Assembly: GCF_021864535.1 (NCBI RefSeq)
Contig: NZ_JAKJIC010000016.1
Location: forward strand, 38,750 to 102,749
DNA: 64,000 nt
Source of the DNA: Oryzibacter oryziterrae
Lineage (GTDB): Bacteria; Pseudomonadota; Alphaproteobacteria; Rhizobiales; Pleomorphomonadaceae
Direction: 5' to 3'
How positions within the stretch are numbered: position 1 is the first letter of the stretch; every line of letters starts with the position of its first letter. Both the position numbers and the translations under genes were made by a program. Below the pieces are notes generated by a model. The model saw nothing but the letters and a program-made list of their open reading frames with translations, was not told the origin of the DNA and did not search any database. Of this stretch, positions 35,952-48,164 are shown piece after piece.

Positions 35952-36255
35952 CAAGGACTCCGGCACACAAGGATCTTGTAGTCTGTCGCGCAGTCTAGGG
36001 TATAAATGCTCACCGGCAGGTTTACGTCCTGCAGTGGAATTTGAATCAAGCTACGCAAATATTGGCCTGAGGCATTCAAGGCGCTTTCAGTAACAATATT
36101 TCGCGGAATTCTGCAGGATTCGGTTGACAATGCGCTGATTCGACATATGGTCTCGGACCAGTTGCGCATTCTCATACGCGACAAGACCTGAAGGAAAATC
36201 AGCAAGCTCACCGAGCCGCTGATCTCCCTCCCAAATCCTAGAGATCGCACTCCTA
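35952..36255. other. Divergent spacer before the DEAD-box helicase gene
   Basis: No coding sequence is supported in this 304-base spacer. It is AT-richer than its surroundings, contains a good promoter for the helicase, and leaves an untranslated leader of about 100 bases between that promoter and the helicase ATG. Confidence 0.5.
36124..36151 (+). promoter_or_regulatory. Candidate promoter of the DEAD-box helicase gene
   Basis: TTGACA (36124-36129), a 16-base spacer and TATGGT (36146-36151) form the best sigma-70-type promoter in the spacer. The implied transcript has a 5' leader of roughly 100 bases, as is common for cold-inducible helicase genes. Confidence 0.5.
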
Positions 36256-37764
<1,509 letters not shown>

Positions 37765-37790
37765 CAGCTAATCTGATCCGAGCGTGTCTG

Positions 37791-37836
37791 GTCGCACGGG
37801 AAGAGGCAACAAGGCCTTTTTCCGTGCGACTTTTTT
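37791..37836 (+). terminator. Intrinsic terminator after the DEAD-box helicase gene
   Basis: GTCGCACGG (37791-37799) pairs with CCGTGCGAC (37822-37830) around a 22-base loop and is followed directly by TTTTTT. Confidence 0.85.
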
Positions 37837-37970
37837 GTAACCCCTCAAATTACCAACAATTGCAAAGCGTTAGTCGCAATTCTTGGCATTTTTTTGCGTA
37901 CCCTTAACTCCGTCTTCACCGGTGCTCGATAATTTACCTCTGTGAAACAGAATGTTTCGGGCGGGCCGGT

Positions 37971-39038
37971 ATGTCGCAGCGTGAGGATTTTCAGCGAACG
38001 ATTGGGTATGGCGAGGCTGCACTTGGGCAGCTGCGTCGCAACGAAACGCCTGCGTATCCACGCAACTACGAGCTTTGGTACACGTATTGTGCCGGCTTCA
38101 ATCACGCGCTCAACAAGGCGGTGAACGAGATCCTCAGGTCGCGCGGCGTGATCGACCCCGACGAGGTCCAGAACATCTACAACCGTTTCCTGGCTCCCTC
38201 CCGTCTTGGTGACAGGATCGAGGAAGTCGGTGGCCGGATTTCCGGCGAGATCGAGGAAGTCGTCGAGAGCGTCGAGCGGACGCTGAACGCCAATGCGACC
38301 TATTGCGACTCGCTGTCGGGCGCTTCGACGCAACTGTCCGACACGACGGATGCCCAACGCGTCCAGTCTATCATTCAGCACCTGATCACCTCGACCCGGG
38401 CGACGGAGTCGGTGAACCGGCAGCTGGAGTCGCAGCTTTCCGAAAGCCGCAAGCAGATCGCCGAATTGAAGGACAGTCTCGATGCCATTCGCTTCGAGAG
38501 TCTGACCGACGAGTTGACCACGCTTGCGAACCGCAAGCACTTCGACCAGTCGATCGAAAGGTTCGTTGCGCAGTCGAACGAGATCAAGTCACCGTTCACG
38601 CTGCTGATCACCGACATCGATCACTTCAAGAACTTCAACGACACCTACGGACACCAGACGGGCGACCAGGTGTTGCGCCTTGTCGGTCTGGCCGTGAAGC
38701 AGAGTGTCAAGGGGCACGACGTGGCCTGCCGCTATGGCGGCGAGGAATTTGCCATCATCCTCCCCAACAGCACGCTGGAGAGCGCCGCGGCCCTGGCCGA
38801 GCAGATTCGCGTGGCGGTCATGTCCAAGGAACTGGTCAAGCGTTCGACCGGAGAGAACCTCGGGTTCATCACCATCTCGATCGGCGTGTCGACCTTCAAG
38901 CCCGGCGACAGCGTCACGTCCATCGTCGAACGTGCCGACAGCGCGCTTTATCTCGCCAAGCGGTCCGGCCGCAATCGCGTCTGCACCGAGCGCGATCTTG
39001 CGCCTCCGGCCACGTCGCCCAAGGGCAAGGTGGCCTGA
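37971..39038 (+). CDS. Diguanylate cyclase (GGDEF domain)
   Basis: The 355-residue soluble protein makes the second messenger c-di-GMP. An N-terminal helical region (about 1-165) begins DFQRTIGYGEAALGQLRRNE and contains NYELWYTYCAG, as in a group of alphaproteobacterial cyclases. A coiled-coil linker leads into the GGDEF domain (about 175-340), with the substrate segment TDIDHFKNFND and active site GGEEF at 256-260. The allosteric I-site position, normally RxxD six residues before the active site, reads KGHD (247-250), so product inhibition may be altered. No membrane segment is present. The convergent comEC gene ends eight bases away. Confidence 0.93.
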   Translation: MSQREDFQRTIGYGEAALGQLRRNETPAYPRNYELWYTYCAGFNHALNKAVNEILRSRGVIDPDEVQNIYNRFLAPSRLGDRIEEVGGRISGEIEEVVESVERTLNANATYCDSLSGASTQLSDTTDAQRVQSIIQHLITSTRATESVNRQLESQLSESRKQIAELKDSLDAIRFESLTDELTTLANRKHFDQSIERFVAQSNEIKSPFTLLITDIDHFKNFNDTYGHQTGDQVLRLVGLAVKQSVKGHDVACRYGGEEFAIILPNSTLESAAALAEQIRVAVMSKELVKRSTGENLGFITISIGVSTFKPGDSVTSIVERADSALYLAKRSGRNRVCTERDLAPPATSPKGKVA

Positions 39039-39046
39039 TCAGGCAG

Positions 39047-41233
39047 TCAGGGCAACCGGTAGGGGGGCTCCTTCGCGTACCAGATGCGCGGGGGATCACC
39101 GAGGACGCGGGCGCTTTCCCGGTAGCGGAATGGCCCCGTGCCGCCCCAGAAGGCCGCGTCCACATCGAAAAATTGCGCTCCCGATCGATCAAGCTCCGCC
39201 CGCGACAGGACGACGCTGCCCTTGCACCAGGCGGGTGCGTCGAGTGCACTGACGATCAGCTTGGCCCGTCCGCATTCATCACTAAAAGCCGGATAAGCGA
39301 ACACAACCGCAGCGAGGCTGTTGCCGGTCGAGCCAGCCAGCACACAAGCCTCACTGTCGCAGGCCACACCTCCCCGGACTGAAGGATCCTTGTAGGGAAC
39401 ACCGCTTCCCGTGGATGACAGCCAGAGTGTCGAGGCAAATCGCTCACCCTTGCCAACAAGATGCAGGGTTCCCTGGGGATCTCGAAGCATCAGCAGCCGT
39501 CCGTCCCCCGAGACAATCCCGCCCGGAGCGGGCGCCAATACTGCCGTGATGACGCCGACCAGCATGAGAGCGACACCGGCCCAACGCTTGCGTCCCGTCC
39601 ACAGGCAGAGCCACAGACCGCCGAAGGAGACCAGGGCGATGCCAACAGCCGAGGGGCGCCCGACATAGCCGCCGGACGGCGTCCATTCGGCAGCGATCCG
39701 CGCCACCGCAATCATCATGTCGATGCCGTACCCCATGGCCTGCAACGGCCAGTGTTCGAGACCAAGGGGCATTGCAAGAGCCACCAGCAGGGCCATGGGC
39801 ATGATCAGGAAGCCGACCACCGGGGCAACAGTGAGGTTCGCCAACACGGACAATGGGGCAAGACGTCCGAAATGATAGAGCGCGATGGGCGTGGTTGCCA
39901 AGCCGGCGATGAAGGAGGTCGCCATGGCGGCAATCGTCCAGTGCCAGGCATGGTGCAGGAGCCGTATGAACCAGTTGATGTCCCCAGCGTCGCGGACGTC
40001 AGGTTCCTTCGCCGCGCGCGCTTCGTTGGCCGCCAGAAGAGCTACGACGGCCGCAAAGGACATCTGTGCGCCCGGATCCATGACGGCTTGCGGCGACAGG
40101 ATCAACGTCAGGAGAGCCGCCACCGCGATCACGCGCATGGAAAGGGCCTGACGGTCGGCGACCACAGCCAGAAGGGCGACGACCACCATGATGGTGGAAC
40201 GCTCCGACGGCACGTCCATACCGGAGATGACGAAATAGGCCACCGTGGTGAGCAGGGCCGCCACTGCGGCGATCTTCTTGGTAGGCAGCGTGAGGGCGAG
40301 CGGCGGAACCAGAGCCATAAGGAGACGCAGCCCGCCAAAGACCGCCGCCGCAACGAGGCTCATGTGCAAACCGGAGATCGACAGGATATGCGACAGGCCT
40401 GCCGCCCGCATGGCGTCCTGGGTGTCCTTGCCGATGCCGCCACGATCCCCGACGATCAGAGCCGCGGCAATGCCTCCAGCGTCCCCTTGGAGACCAGACC
40501 TTATGCGCTGCGATACCTGCAGGCGGAGTGTCTCTACAGGTCGCCAGAGGCGCGCCCACGCCGACGCCTGAGGTGGATCTGGCCAGGGCTCCGGTGCGCC
40601 GTAGGAAAAGCCGGTGGCGCCGATCTGCTGGAACCAGGCTGTTCGGGCGAAATCGTAGCCGCCCGGCAACTGCGGCGGCGAGGGAGGCATCAGGCGGGCA
40701 TGGAACAGCAAGCCGTCGCCTGGCTCCGGCAGCACCTTTGCGCCGCGTACGGTCATGCGAATATGCAGGGGCATGCCCACCTTGGGCGCCGGTTCCATCT
40801 GCCGGGGCTGGACGAGAAGCCGGAGGCCGCTCCGATCGCGGTCCTCAACGGCCTCCACGATGGCCCAGAGCTTCACACTGCGCTCAGTGTCATAGACGGG
40901 CGCGGCGACCCAATGGGTGACCAGATCGGCCTGCGCAAAGCCGAATGCGCCGAAAGCCACGAGCGCCAGGGCAAATCGCCAGCTGCCGTTTGTACAGATC
41001 AGCCAAGCTCCCAGAGCCAGAGCCAACCCAGCGAAGGCGATGGCCGAGGCAAGAGGGGGGTCGTCGAGTAACGAGAAATAGGCAGCAGCCCCAGCTCCAA
41101 GCGCCACGGGCCACCACAAAAAGCCGCGCCCGCGGTCGAGATCGCGGACAAATCCGGCGTGCAAATCAATCGCCGCCTGACGCAATCGCCCTGCCAACTG
41201 CAGGCGAACGATTGGAAGCGGCGCCCACTTCAC
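39047..41233 (-). CDS. comEC: ComEC/Rec2 family DNA-uptake channel protein
   Basis: ComEC forms the inner-membrane channel for single-stranded DNA during natural transformation. The 728-residue protein has N-terminal hydrophobic helices and a DUF4131/OB-type periplasmic domain (about residues 110-215, with [21 protein letters not shown]). The competence domain is marked by [32 protein letters not shown] and [12 protein letters not shown]. The C-terminal beta-lactamase-like domain lacks the HxHxDH metal motif and appears degenerate or replaced, as in other Rhizobiales. It is divergent from gltX. Whether the organism is competent cannot be judged here. Confidence 0.92.
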   Translation of the reverse strand: MKWAPLPIVRLQLAGRLRQAAIDLHAGFVRDLDRGRGFLWWPVALGAGAAAYFSLLDDPPLASAIAFAGLALALGAWLICTNGSWRFALALVAFGAFGFAQADLVTHWVAAPVYDTERSVKLWAIVEAVEDRDRSGLRLLVQPRQMEPAPKVGMPLHIRMTVRGAKVLPEPGDGLLFHARLMPPSPPQLPGGYDFARTAWFQQIGATGFSYGAPEPWPDPPQASAWARLWRPVETLRLQVSQRIRSGLQGDAGGIAAALIVGDRGGIGKDTQDAMRAAGLSHILSISGLHMSLVAAAVFGGLRLLMALVPPLALTLPTKKIAAVAALLTTVAYFVISGMDVPSERSTIMVVVALLAVVADRQALSMRVIAVAALLTLILSPQAVMDPGAQMSFAAVVALLAANEARAAKEPDVRDAGDINWFIRLLHHAWHWTIAAMATSFIAGLATTPIALYHFGRLAPLSVLANLTVAPVVGFLIMPMALLVALAMPLGLEHWPLQAMGYGIDMMIAVARIAAEWTPSGGYVGRPSAVGIALVSFGGLWLCLWTGRKRWAGVALMLVGVITAVLAPAPGGIVSGDGRLLMLRDPQGTLHLVGKGERFASTLWLSSTGSGVPYKDPSVRGGVACDSEACVLAGSTGNSLAAVVFAYPAFSDECGRAKLIVSALDAPAWCKGSVVLSRAELDRSGAQFFDVDAAFWGGTGPFRYRESARVLGDPPRIWYAKEPPYRLP

Positions 41234-41460
41234 GGCCGGACCACCCGGGCAATCATCTTATCGTCACCTTTGCCGTCCATGCACAGGGTGTCAGAGGCTC
41301 GAAGGCATCTCCCTCGAAAGGCCGTGAATTTCCGCTGACAATCCCGAGTTTTTTTTGCGAATTGCTTGGGGATCATGTAAGACGCCTGCCACAAATTGAT
41401 GTGAACGCCGTTGCCGAACACCGCGTTGCATCATCCTCGGAATGCACGGAATTATTGTCC

Positions 41461-42879
41461 ATGACCACGCCTGTCGTCACGCGTTTTGCCCCGTCACCCA
41501 CCGGTTTTCTTCATATCGGCGGCGCACGCACGGCTCTTTTCAACTGGCTCTACGCCAAGCGCCATGGTGGCACGATGCTGCTACGCATCGAGGACACGGA
41601 TCGTGAGCGGTCGACGCAAGCGGCTGTGGACGCCATCATCGACGGACTGAAGTGGCTGGGACTGTCCTGGGAGGGTGAGCCAATCTCGCAGTTCCAGCGT
41701 GCCGACCGCCACGCCGACGTGGCGCGCGACCTGGTGGCCGCAGGCAAGGCCTATTATTGCTATTGCACGCCGGAAGAGCTGAACGACATGCGCGAGCATG
41801 CCAAGGCAAATGGTCTGCCGCCGCGCTATGACGGCCGCTGGCGCGATCGCGATCCCAAGGAAGCTCCCGAAGGCGTCAAGCCGGCCATCCGCATCAAGGC
41901 TCCGCTGGAAGGCGAGACAGTGATCGAGGACGCCGTGCAGGGCACGGTGGCCTTCCCCAACAAGGATCTCGACGACTTCATCATCCTGCGGTCCGACGGC
42001 ACGCCGACCTATATGCATGCGGTGGTGGTCGACGACCATGACATGGGCGTCACCCAGATCATCCGCGGCGACGATCACCTGACCAACACGGCGCGACAGA
42101 GGATCATCTATGACGCCCTCGGCTGGGCCATGCCCAAGGTGGCGCATATTCCGCTGATCCATGGGCCGGATGGCGCCAAGCTGTCCAAGCGTCACGGCGC
42201 CCTCGGCGTCGAGGCCTATCGCGCCATGGGCTATCTGCCCGTTGCCCTGCGCAACTACCTCGTTCGCCTTGGCTGGGCACATGGGGACGCGGAGATCCTC
42301 TCCACCGACGAGATGACGGCGCTGTTTGACCTCGAGGGCATCGGCCGCTCACCGTCGCGTTTCGACTTCGTCAAGCTCGAGAACCTCAACGGCCACTATA
42401 TCCGTCAGTCGGACGACGCCGAACTGGTGGCGCAGGTCATCGCGCTGCTTGAGCACATTCCGCAGGGCGCAGAAATCAAGGCGAAGCTGACCGACAAGAT
42501 CAAGGGGCAGTTTCTGGCGGCCATGCCCGGCCTCAAGGAACGCGCCAAGACGCTGCTGGAGTTGCTCGACGGCGCCGGCTTCCTGTTCTCGGTGCGCCCG
42601 CTTGCCTATGATGAGAAGGCTGCCTCTCTGCTCGATGAGGCCGGCAAGGCGGCACTGGCTGCCATCCTTCCGCGTCTTGAAGCCCTGCCCGACTGGACCG
42701 CTGCTGCGACCGAGGATGTGGTTCGCACCTATGCCACCGAGACCGGACTGAAGCTTGGCAAGATCGCGCAGCCGCTGCGAGCCGCCGCCACCGGACGCTC
42801 TATGTCGCCGCCGATCTTCGACGTGCTCGCCGTGCTGGGCCGCGACGAAGCGCTTGGGCGTATCCGCGACGCAATCTGA
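41461..42879 (+). CDS. gltX: Glutamate--tRNA ligase
   Basis: GltX charges tRNA-Glu. The 472-residue class I synthetase begins [20 protein letters not shown] (HIGH-type motif HIGG). It continues with [11 protein letters not shown] and has the KMSKS-type motif KLSKRHGAL. The C-terminal anticodon-binding helical domain ends with [20 protein letters not shown]. The ATG at 41461 is the canonical start immediately before the catalytic domain; longer upstream open sequence is antisense to comEC. A terminator follows at 42922. Confidence 0.96.
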   Translation: MTTPVVTRFAPSPTGFLHIGGARTALFNWLYAKRHGGTMLLRIEDTDRERSTQAAVDAIIDGLKWLGLSWEGEPISQFQRADRHADVARDLVAAGKAYYCYCTPEELNDMREHAKANGLPPRYDGRWRDRDPKEAPEGVKPAIRIKAPLEGETVIEDAVQGTVAFPNKDLDDFIILRSDGTPTYMHAVVVDDHDMGVTQIIRGDDHLTNTARQRIIYDALGWAMPKVAHIPLIHGPDGAKLSKRHGALGVEAYRAMGYLPVALRNYLVRLGWAHGDAEILSTDEMTALFDLEGIGRSPSRFDFVKLENLNGHYIRQSDDAELVAQVIALLEHIPQGAEIKAKLTDKIKGQFLAAMPGLKERAKTLLELLDGAGFLFSVRPLAYDEKAASLLDEAGKAALAAILPRLEALPDWTAAATEDVVRTYATETGLKLGKIAQPLRAAATGRSMSPPIFDVLAVLGRDEALGRIRDAI

Positions 42880-42921
42880 AGGGCGTCGCCACCCCCTACC
42901 AAAGTCTAATCAATACGGATC

Positions 42922-42949
42922 GGGCGCCTTTCGGGCGCCCTTTCTTTTT
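42922..42949 (+). terminator. Intrinsic terminator of gltX
   Basis: GGGCGCC (42922-42928), loop TTTCG, GGCGCCC (42934-42940), then TTTCTTTTT. The arms are perfect and the T-run is strong. Confidence 0.9.
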
Positions 42950-43276
42950 GCGAAGCAATAGGGAAAAGCGCTTAGGGTGCGCCAAGGTTGCAAACACTGG
43001 ATTGTCGCAAAGACGTGATAATCTCCAGCGCTCTGCCAAAAAGTTGCATTTCTCACGGCAAATTTGGGCAAAGCCACCGCATCGGTCACTTCCCTCGCAA
43101 TTTTATGATCGATAGGACAGTGTTTCTGCCCCATGGGGCGCTTGCCGCAACTGAGTTTTTCCGCTACGCACAATGCGGCATGTGACTTGGGAGAAGAGCG
43201 GCATTTTACGTAAACGTAAGGCAGCGCAGATCATCCCCTTGGCTGGTCCACCCGCCCCCTTAGGAGGACAGACCTG
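42950..43276. other. gltA upstream region, no gene
   Basis: This 327-base AT-richer spacer contains no supported coding sequence. It should carry the gltA promoter. Sequences such as TTGTCG near 43003 and GATAAT near 43016 are suggestive but not spaced as a standard promoter. A ribosome site (TTAGGAGG) precedes the gltA start. Confidence 0.5.
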
Positions 43277-44569
<1,293 letters not shown>

Positions 44570-44595
44570 TAGGTCGGCCTGCGTTGCAAGTTCAG

Positions 44596-44624
44596 CCCTC
44601 CGTGCCCCGGCACGGAGGGTTTTT
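44596..44624 (+). terminator. Intrinsic terminator of gltA
   Basis: CCCTCCGTGCC (44596-44606) pairs perfectly with GGCACGGAGGG (44609-44619), followed by TTTTT. It separates gltA from the convergent lpxB. Confidence 0.92.
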
Positions 44625-44659
44625 CATTTGCTGAGTGTCTTTGGGTTCAGCCCTGGGGT

Positions 44660-45850
44660 TCAGCCAGGTCGTACCAGCGACAGGACAATGTCGGCGGCGG
44701 TGTCGGCGGCGCGCTTGCCATTGGGCAGCGCCATCACGGCCCAGAGGCGCTCCATGGCGTCCGATTGCGCCGCGCGGGCCGGGCTCGGCTGCAGGAGCTC
44801 GGCCAGCGCATCGGCCAGCTTGGCCGGATCAAGGTCCGGATCCAGAAACTCCGGAATGACGTTCTGCCCGAGGATGATGTTGGGGAGCACCATGGAGGAG
44901 ACACTGACCTGCCCCGGAATCCGGCGGATGATCTCGGTTACGACGCGGAACAGGGGATCACGGGCGTAGGCGACCACCGTCGGCACGCCGGCGAGCGCCA
45001 GTTCAAGCGTCACGGTTCCGGACGTGGCGAGCGCCGCATGCGCCGAGCGGAAGGCGGCGAACTTCTCCGCTTCGCCGCGAACGATCTCCGGATGAACCGC
45101 CCAGGCGCCGGTCTCCTCGGCAATGCGGGCTGCGAGGCGCTCGACAGCTGGAATCACCACCTTGAAGCGGATTCCCCGTTCCGCCAGCTGACGGACCACC
45201 TGGCCATAAAGGCCGAGCATGCGATCGATCTCGCCACCGCGACTGCCCGGCAGCACCAGCAGGGTCGGAACCGCCGTTGCTTCAATGGCGGGGCGCTCTC
45301 CCGGCTGGGAGCGGAGGAGTTCCGGCCGGTCGATGAGGGGATGCCCCACATAAGTGGTCGCCGGCCCACCCAGGCGCCGGTGCACCTCCGGCTCGAAGGG
45401 CAGCAAGGCCAGAAGATGTGTCACATAGGCCGCCATCTTGCGGGCACGCCCGGAACGCCAGGCCCAGACCGAGGGCGAGACATAGTCGACGATCGGAAGA
45501 TCGGGGCGCGCCTTGCGGATGCGACTTGCCACGCGATGGGTGAAGTCGGGACTGTCGATGATGACGACCACGTCGGGAGAGGCCGCAATGGCAGCCTCTG
45601 CCGTCTGCCGGATACGCTTCAGCAAGGTCGGCAGGCGACGCAGAACGGGTCCGATGCCCATGACGGCAATGTCATGCAAGGCAAACAGGCTTGGCAATCC
45701 CTCGGCAGCCATGCGGTCGCCACCGACGCCCGCGAACTCGACGGCGTCGCCAAGACGGCTGCGCAGGGCCGTCATCAGCCGCACCCCGAGCTGATCGCCG
45801 GACTCTTCACCGACCACCAGGAAGACACGGAGCCGACCGCTGTCGTTCAT
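44660..45850 (-). CDS. lpxB: Lipid-A-disaccharide synthase
   Basis: LpxB joins lipid X and UDP-diacylglucosamine to make the lipid A disaccharide at the inner-membrane surface. The 396-residue glycosyltransferase starts RVFLVVGEESGDQLG, the family's GExSGD motif. It contains DYVSPSVWAWRSGRARKMAAY, HPLIDRPE and the donor site LPGSRGGEIDRM. The start overlaps the lpxI stop by four bases (ATGA), indicating translational coupling. It is the last gene of the envelope superoperon. Confidence 0.97.
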   Translation of the reverse strand: MNDSGRLRVFLVVGEESGDQLGVRLMTALRSRLGDAVEFAGVGGDRMAAEGLPSLFALHDIAVMGIGPVLRRLPTLLKRIRQTAEAAIAASPDVVVIIDSPDFTHRVASRIRKARPDLPIVDYVSPSVWAWRSGRARKMAAYVTHLLALLPFEPEVHRRLGGPATTYVGHPLIDRPELLRSQPGERPAIEATAVPTLLVLPGSRGGEIDRMLGLYGQVVRQLAERGIRFKVVIPAVERLAARIAEETGAWAVHPEIVRGEAEKFAAFRSAHAALATSGTVTLELALAGVPTVVAYARDPLFRVVTEIIRRIPGQVSVSSMVLPNIILGQNVIPEFLDPDLDPAKLADALAELLQPSPARAAQSDAMERLWAVMALPNGKRAADTAADIVLSLVRPG

Positions 45851-46725
45851 TGGAAGGACGTTCCTTCTGCGAAGGCCTGGGCGCGCAAGAACAGGCGTCC
45901 GGCATCAGCCAGGCGAATGGTCTCCAATCGGTCCACGATCATCACACGGCCGCTTTCGATGACAATGCCTGCCAACCCCGCCTCAATGGCGGCCGTGACC
46001 GTCCTGGGGCCAATGGTGGGCATATCCACCCGCAGGTCCTGCTGCGGCTTGGCGCGCTTGACGAGAACGCCGGAGCGGCCCGATGCCTTGAGCCGTCCCC
46101 GCTTGCGCAGGTCCGCAATGCGTCCGATCAACTCGTCGGTGCCCTCGATGCCCTCCACCGCAACCACACGACCGCCAATGGCAATGGCAGCCTGTCCGAT
46201 GTCGAGGCCGCCGAGCAGCAACGAGGCCTCCGAACCGCGGAGGATGTCCTCAAGAGCGTCCCTGGATGGCTTAGTCCTGGTCAGATCGCCGTCGCCACCC
46301 ACAAGTTCGGGAGCGATTTCATGGGCTCCGACGACGCGGTAGCCACGGTCCTCCAGAAAGCGGACGACATTCTTCAACACGGTGTCATCACCGCCGACCA
46401 TGAAGGAGAGAATCTTCGGCAGGCTGAGCACGGCACCGAGGTCGACGCGGATCGCCGAGAAGTCCGGCCGATTCACCGCGCCGCAGATCACGACATCGCC
46501 CACCTTTTCGCGGGCCATCAGATCGAACAGGCGGCCGATCTCTCCCCAGCGCACCCAGTGATGGGGATAGACCTCAACACCCTTGCCGGCCTCGCCGACA
46601 ATCGGGAACAGGCAAACCTGACGCCCCGATGCAGCAGCGGCGGCAGCGACGATTGCCGGTACATCCCCGCCGCCCGCAATGATGCCCAGCGTCGGGCGGT
46701 CAGGTTCGTTGCCGCGGTCGGTCAT
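45847..46725 (-). CDS. lpxI: UDP-2,3-diacylglucosamine pyrophosphatase LpxI (DUF1009)
   Basis: LpxI hydrolyses UDP-2,3-diacylglucosamine to lipid X; alphaproteobacteria use it in place of LpxH. The 292-residue protein begins GRP-like with RPTLGIIAGGGDVPAIVAAA and includes FMVGGDDTVLKNVVRFLED, VGAHEIAPELV and a C-terminal DMPTIGPRTVTAAIEAG. The ATG at 46725 overlaps the lpxA stop (ATGA) and gives the expected N-terminus. It overlaps lpxB at its 3' end, so lpxA, lpxI and lpxB are all coupled. Confidence 0.96.
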   Translation of the reverse strand: MTDRGNEPDRPTLGIIAGGGDVPAIVAAAAAASGRQVCLFPIVGEAGKGVEVYPHHWVRWGEIGRLFDLMAREKVGDVVICGAVNRPDFSAIRVDLGAVLSLPKILSFMVGGDDTVLKNVVRFLEDRGYRVVGAHEIAPELVGGDGDLTRTKPSRDALEDILRGSEASLLLGGLDIGQAAIAIGGRVVAVEGIEGTDELIGRIADLRKRGRLKASGRSGVLVKRAKPQQDLRVDMPTIGPRTVTAAIEAGLAGIVIESGRVMIVDRLETIRLADAGRLFLRAQAFAEGTSFQ

Positions 46726-47528
46726 TCGGTCTCCCTGTCGCGCAGCCGTGGCGTACAAATGGCGCGATCACCGCCGGCACGGATGAACTCCAGCATGCGA
46801 TCCACCAGCGGAGAGCCGCCAAACTCAGCCGCAACGCGGTCGACACGTGCCTGCAGCGGGTCGTCGCCGTCGAAGAGCGCCTTGTAGGCGTTGCGCAAGG
46901 CATGAATGTCCTCGCGGGGAAGGTTTGCCCGGCGCAGACCGACGAGGTTGAGACCGCCGAGACGCGCCCGATTGCCGGTGACCATGCCATAGGGAATGAT
47001 GTCGTTTTCAACACCCGTCATGCCGCCGACCATGGCGCCTTCACCGATGCGCACCCACTGGTGCACGGCCGCCAGTCCGCCAACGATGGTGTTGTCGCCG
47101 ACATGCACATGACCGCCCAGGGTCGCGCAGTTGACCAGGATGACATTGTTGCCGACCATGCAGTCATGCGCCACGTGGGCATTGGCCATGATCAGGCAGT
47201 TTGAACCGACCTTCGTCAGGAGCCCGCCGCCTTCGGTGCCGAGATGCAGCGTGGCGTTTTCACGAATGACGGTGTTGGCGCCGACCTCAAGCCGGCTCGG
47301 TTCGCCGTGGTACTTGAGGTCCTGCGGCACCATGCCGACGGTGGCATGCGGGAAAACCTTGACGCCAGCACCCAAGGATGTGCGGCCGCCAACCACCACA
47401 TGCGGGTGGATCTCCACACCGTCACCGAGGCAGACATTGGACCCGATGACGCTGAACGGTCCGATTGTCACGTCGGCGCCGATTTCTGCACCTGGCTCGA
47501 TGACGGCGGACGGGTGGATGGCGCTCAT
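46722..47528 (-). CDS. lpxA: Acyl-ACP--UDP-N-acetylglucosamine O-acyltransferase
   Basis: LpxA adds the first acyl chain to UDP-GlcNAc in lipid A synthesis. The 268-residue product is a left-handed beta-helix with hexapeptide repeats from residue 4 (IHPSAVIEPGAEIGADVTIG). It has the catalytic histidine region ANAHVAHDCMVGNNVILVN and the GGLAAVHQWVRIGEGAMVGG coil, and a helical C-terminus. The ATG at 47528 gives the standard MSAIHPSA start. It follows fabZ after an unusually long 159-base gap containing an inverted repeat. Confidence 0.97.
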   Translation of the reverse strand: MSAIHPSAVIEPGAEIGADVTIGPFSVIGSNVCLGDGVEIHPHVVVGGRTSLGAGVKVFPHATVGMVPQDLKYHGEPSRLEVGANTVIRENATLHLGTEGGGLLTKVGSNCLIMANAHVAHDCMVGNNVILVNCATLGGHVHVGDNTIVGGLAAVHQWVRIGEGAMVGGMTGVENDIIPYGMVTGNRARLGGLNLVGLRRANLPREDIHALRNAYKALFDGDDPLQARVDRVAAEFGGSPLVDRMLEFIRAGGDRAICTPRLRDRETE

Positions 47529-47580
47529 GGTTTCTCTACTCTTCACGTAACGTTATATGGCGAGGCGGCACCGCTTCTGT

Positions 47581-47617
47581 CCATGCGGAAGCAATCACTC
47601 GTGCTGCCTCCGCATGG
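47581..47617 (-). repeat. Inverted repeat in the fabZ-lpxA gap
   Basis: CCATGCGGA (47581-47589) and TCCGCATGG (47609-47617) are perfectly complementary with a 19-base loop. In the minus-strand transcript this could fold between fabZ and lpxA, possibly as a processing site or partial terminator. No T-tract follows. Confidence 0.45.
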
Positions 47618-47687
47618 CATGCTCACACACATTACATTGCGGAGCCTTACCAATCCCACAGCAGCTCCATCAAATCCCCGAGACCGA

Positions 47688-48164
47688 TCAGGGGACAAGC
47701 ATGGCGCTGAGTTCGGCCTCAGCCACCTTGGCTCCATCGACCTTGGCGACAGCTTCGTACCACCACATGTTGCCGCGCTGCTTGGTCTTCTTCACGTGAT
47801 ACTCAAGCACGTCGCCGGGGCCGACGGGCTTGCGGAATTTCACCTTGTCGATGGTCATGAAGTAGACGAGCTTGGGCGGAGCGCCATCCCATGCGCGCAC
47901 ACAGATTGCACCTGCGGTCTGGGCCATGCCCTCGATCATCAGCACGCCGGGCATCACCGGCTGCGCCGGAAAGTGCCCCTGGAACTGTGGCTCGTTGAAC
48001 GTGACGTTCTTGATGCCCACGGCCGACTTGTCGGAGTCGATCTCGACGATCTTGTCGATCAGCAGAAACGGATAGCGGTGTGGCAACGCCTTCAGCAGAG
48101 CCATGATGTCCATGGCACCGAGGGTTTGCTTCTCGCCCGTGGCGTTGTTGTCCTGTTCGCTCAC
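47688..48164 (-). CDS. fabZ: 3-hydroxyacyl-[acyl-carrier-protein] dehydratase FabZ
   Basis: FabZ dehydrates 3-hydroxyacyl-ACP in fatty-acid elongation and competes with LpxA for substrate. The 158-residue hotdog-fold protein has [13 protein letters not shown], the catalytic histidine in [14 protein letters not shown] and the glutamate in [10 protein letters not shown]. The start is a GTG at 48164 whose last bases form the lpxD stop (GTGA), a four-base coupled overlap. The first 20 residues are polar and poorly conserved, as in other rhizobial FabZ proteins. Confidence 0.95.
   Translation of the reverse strand: MSEQDNNATGEKQTLGAMDIMALLKALPHRYPFLLIDKIVEIDSDKSAVGIKNVTFNEPQFQGHFPAQPVMPGVLMIEGMAQTAGAICVRAWDGAPPKLVYFMTIDKVKFRKPVGPGDVLEYHVKKTKQRGNMWWYEAVAKVDGAKVAEAELSAMLVP

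Noticed and set aside
40945..41460. N-terminal extension of gltX
   Set aside because: The frame stays open upstream, but that stretch is antisense to the start of comEC and has no glutamyl-tRNA synthetase homology; the ATG at 41461 gives the normal N-terminus.
42910..43173. Short minus-strand frame in the gltX-gltA spacer
   Set aside because: It runs through the gltX terminator hairpin, has no ribosome site and encodes nothing recognisable.
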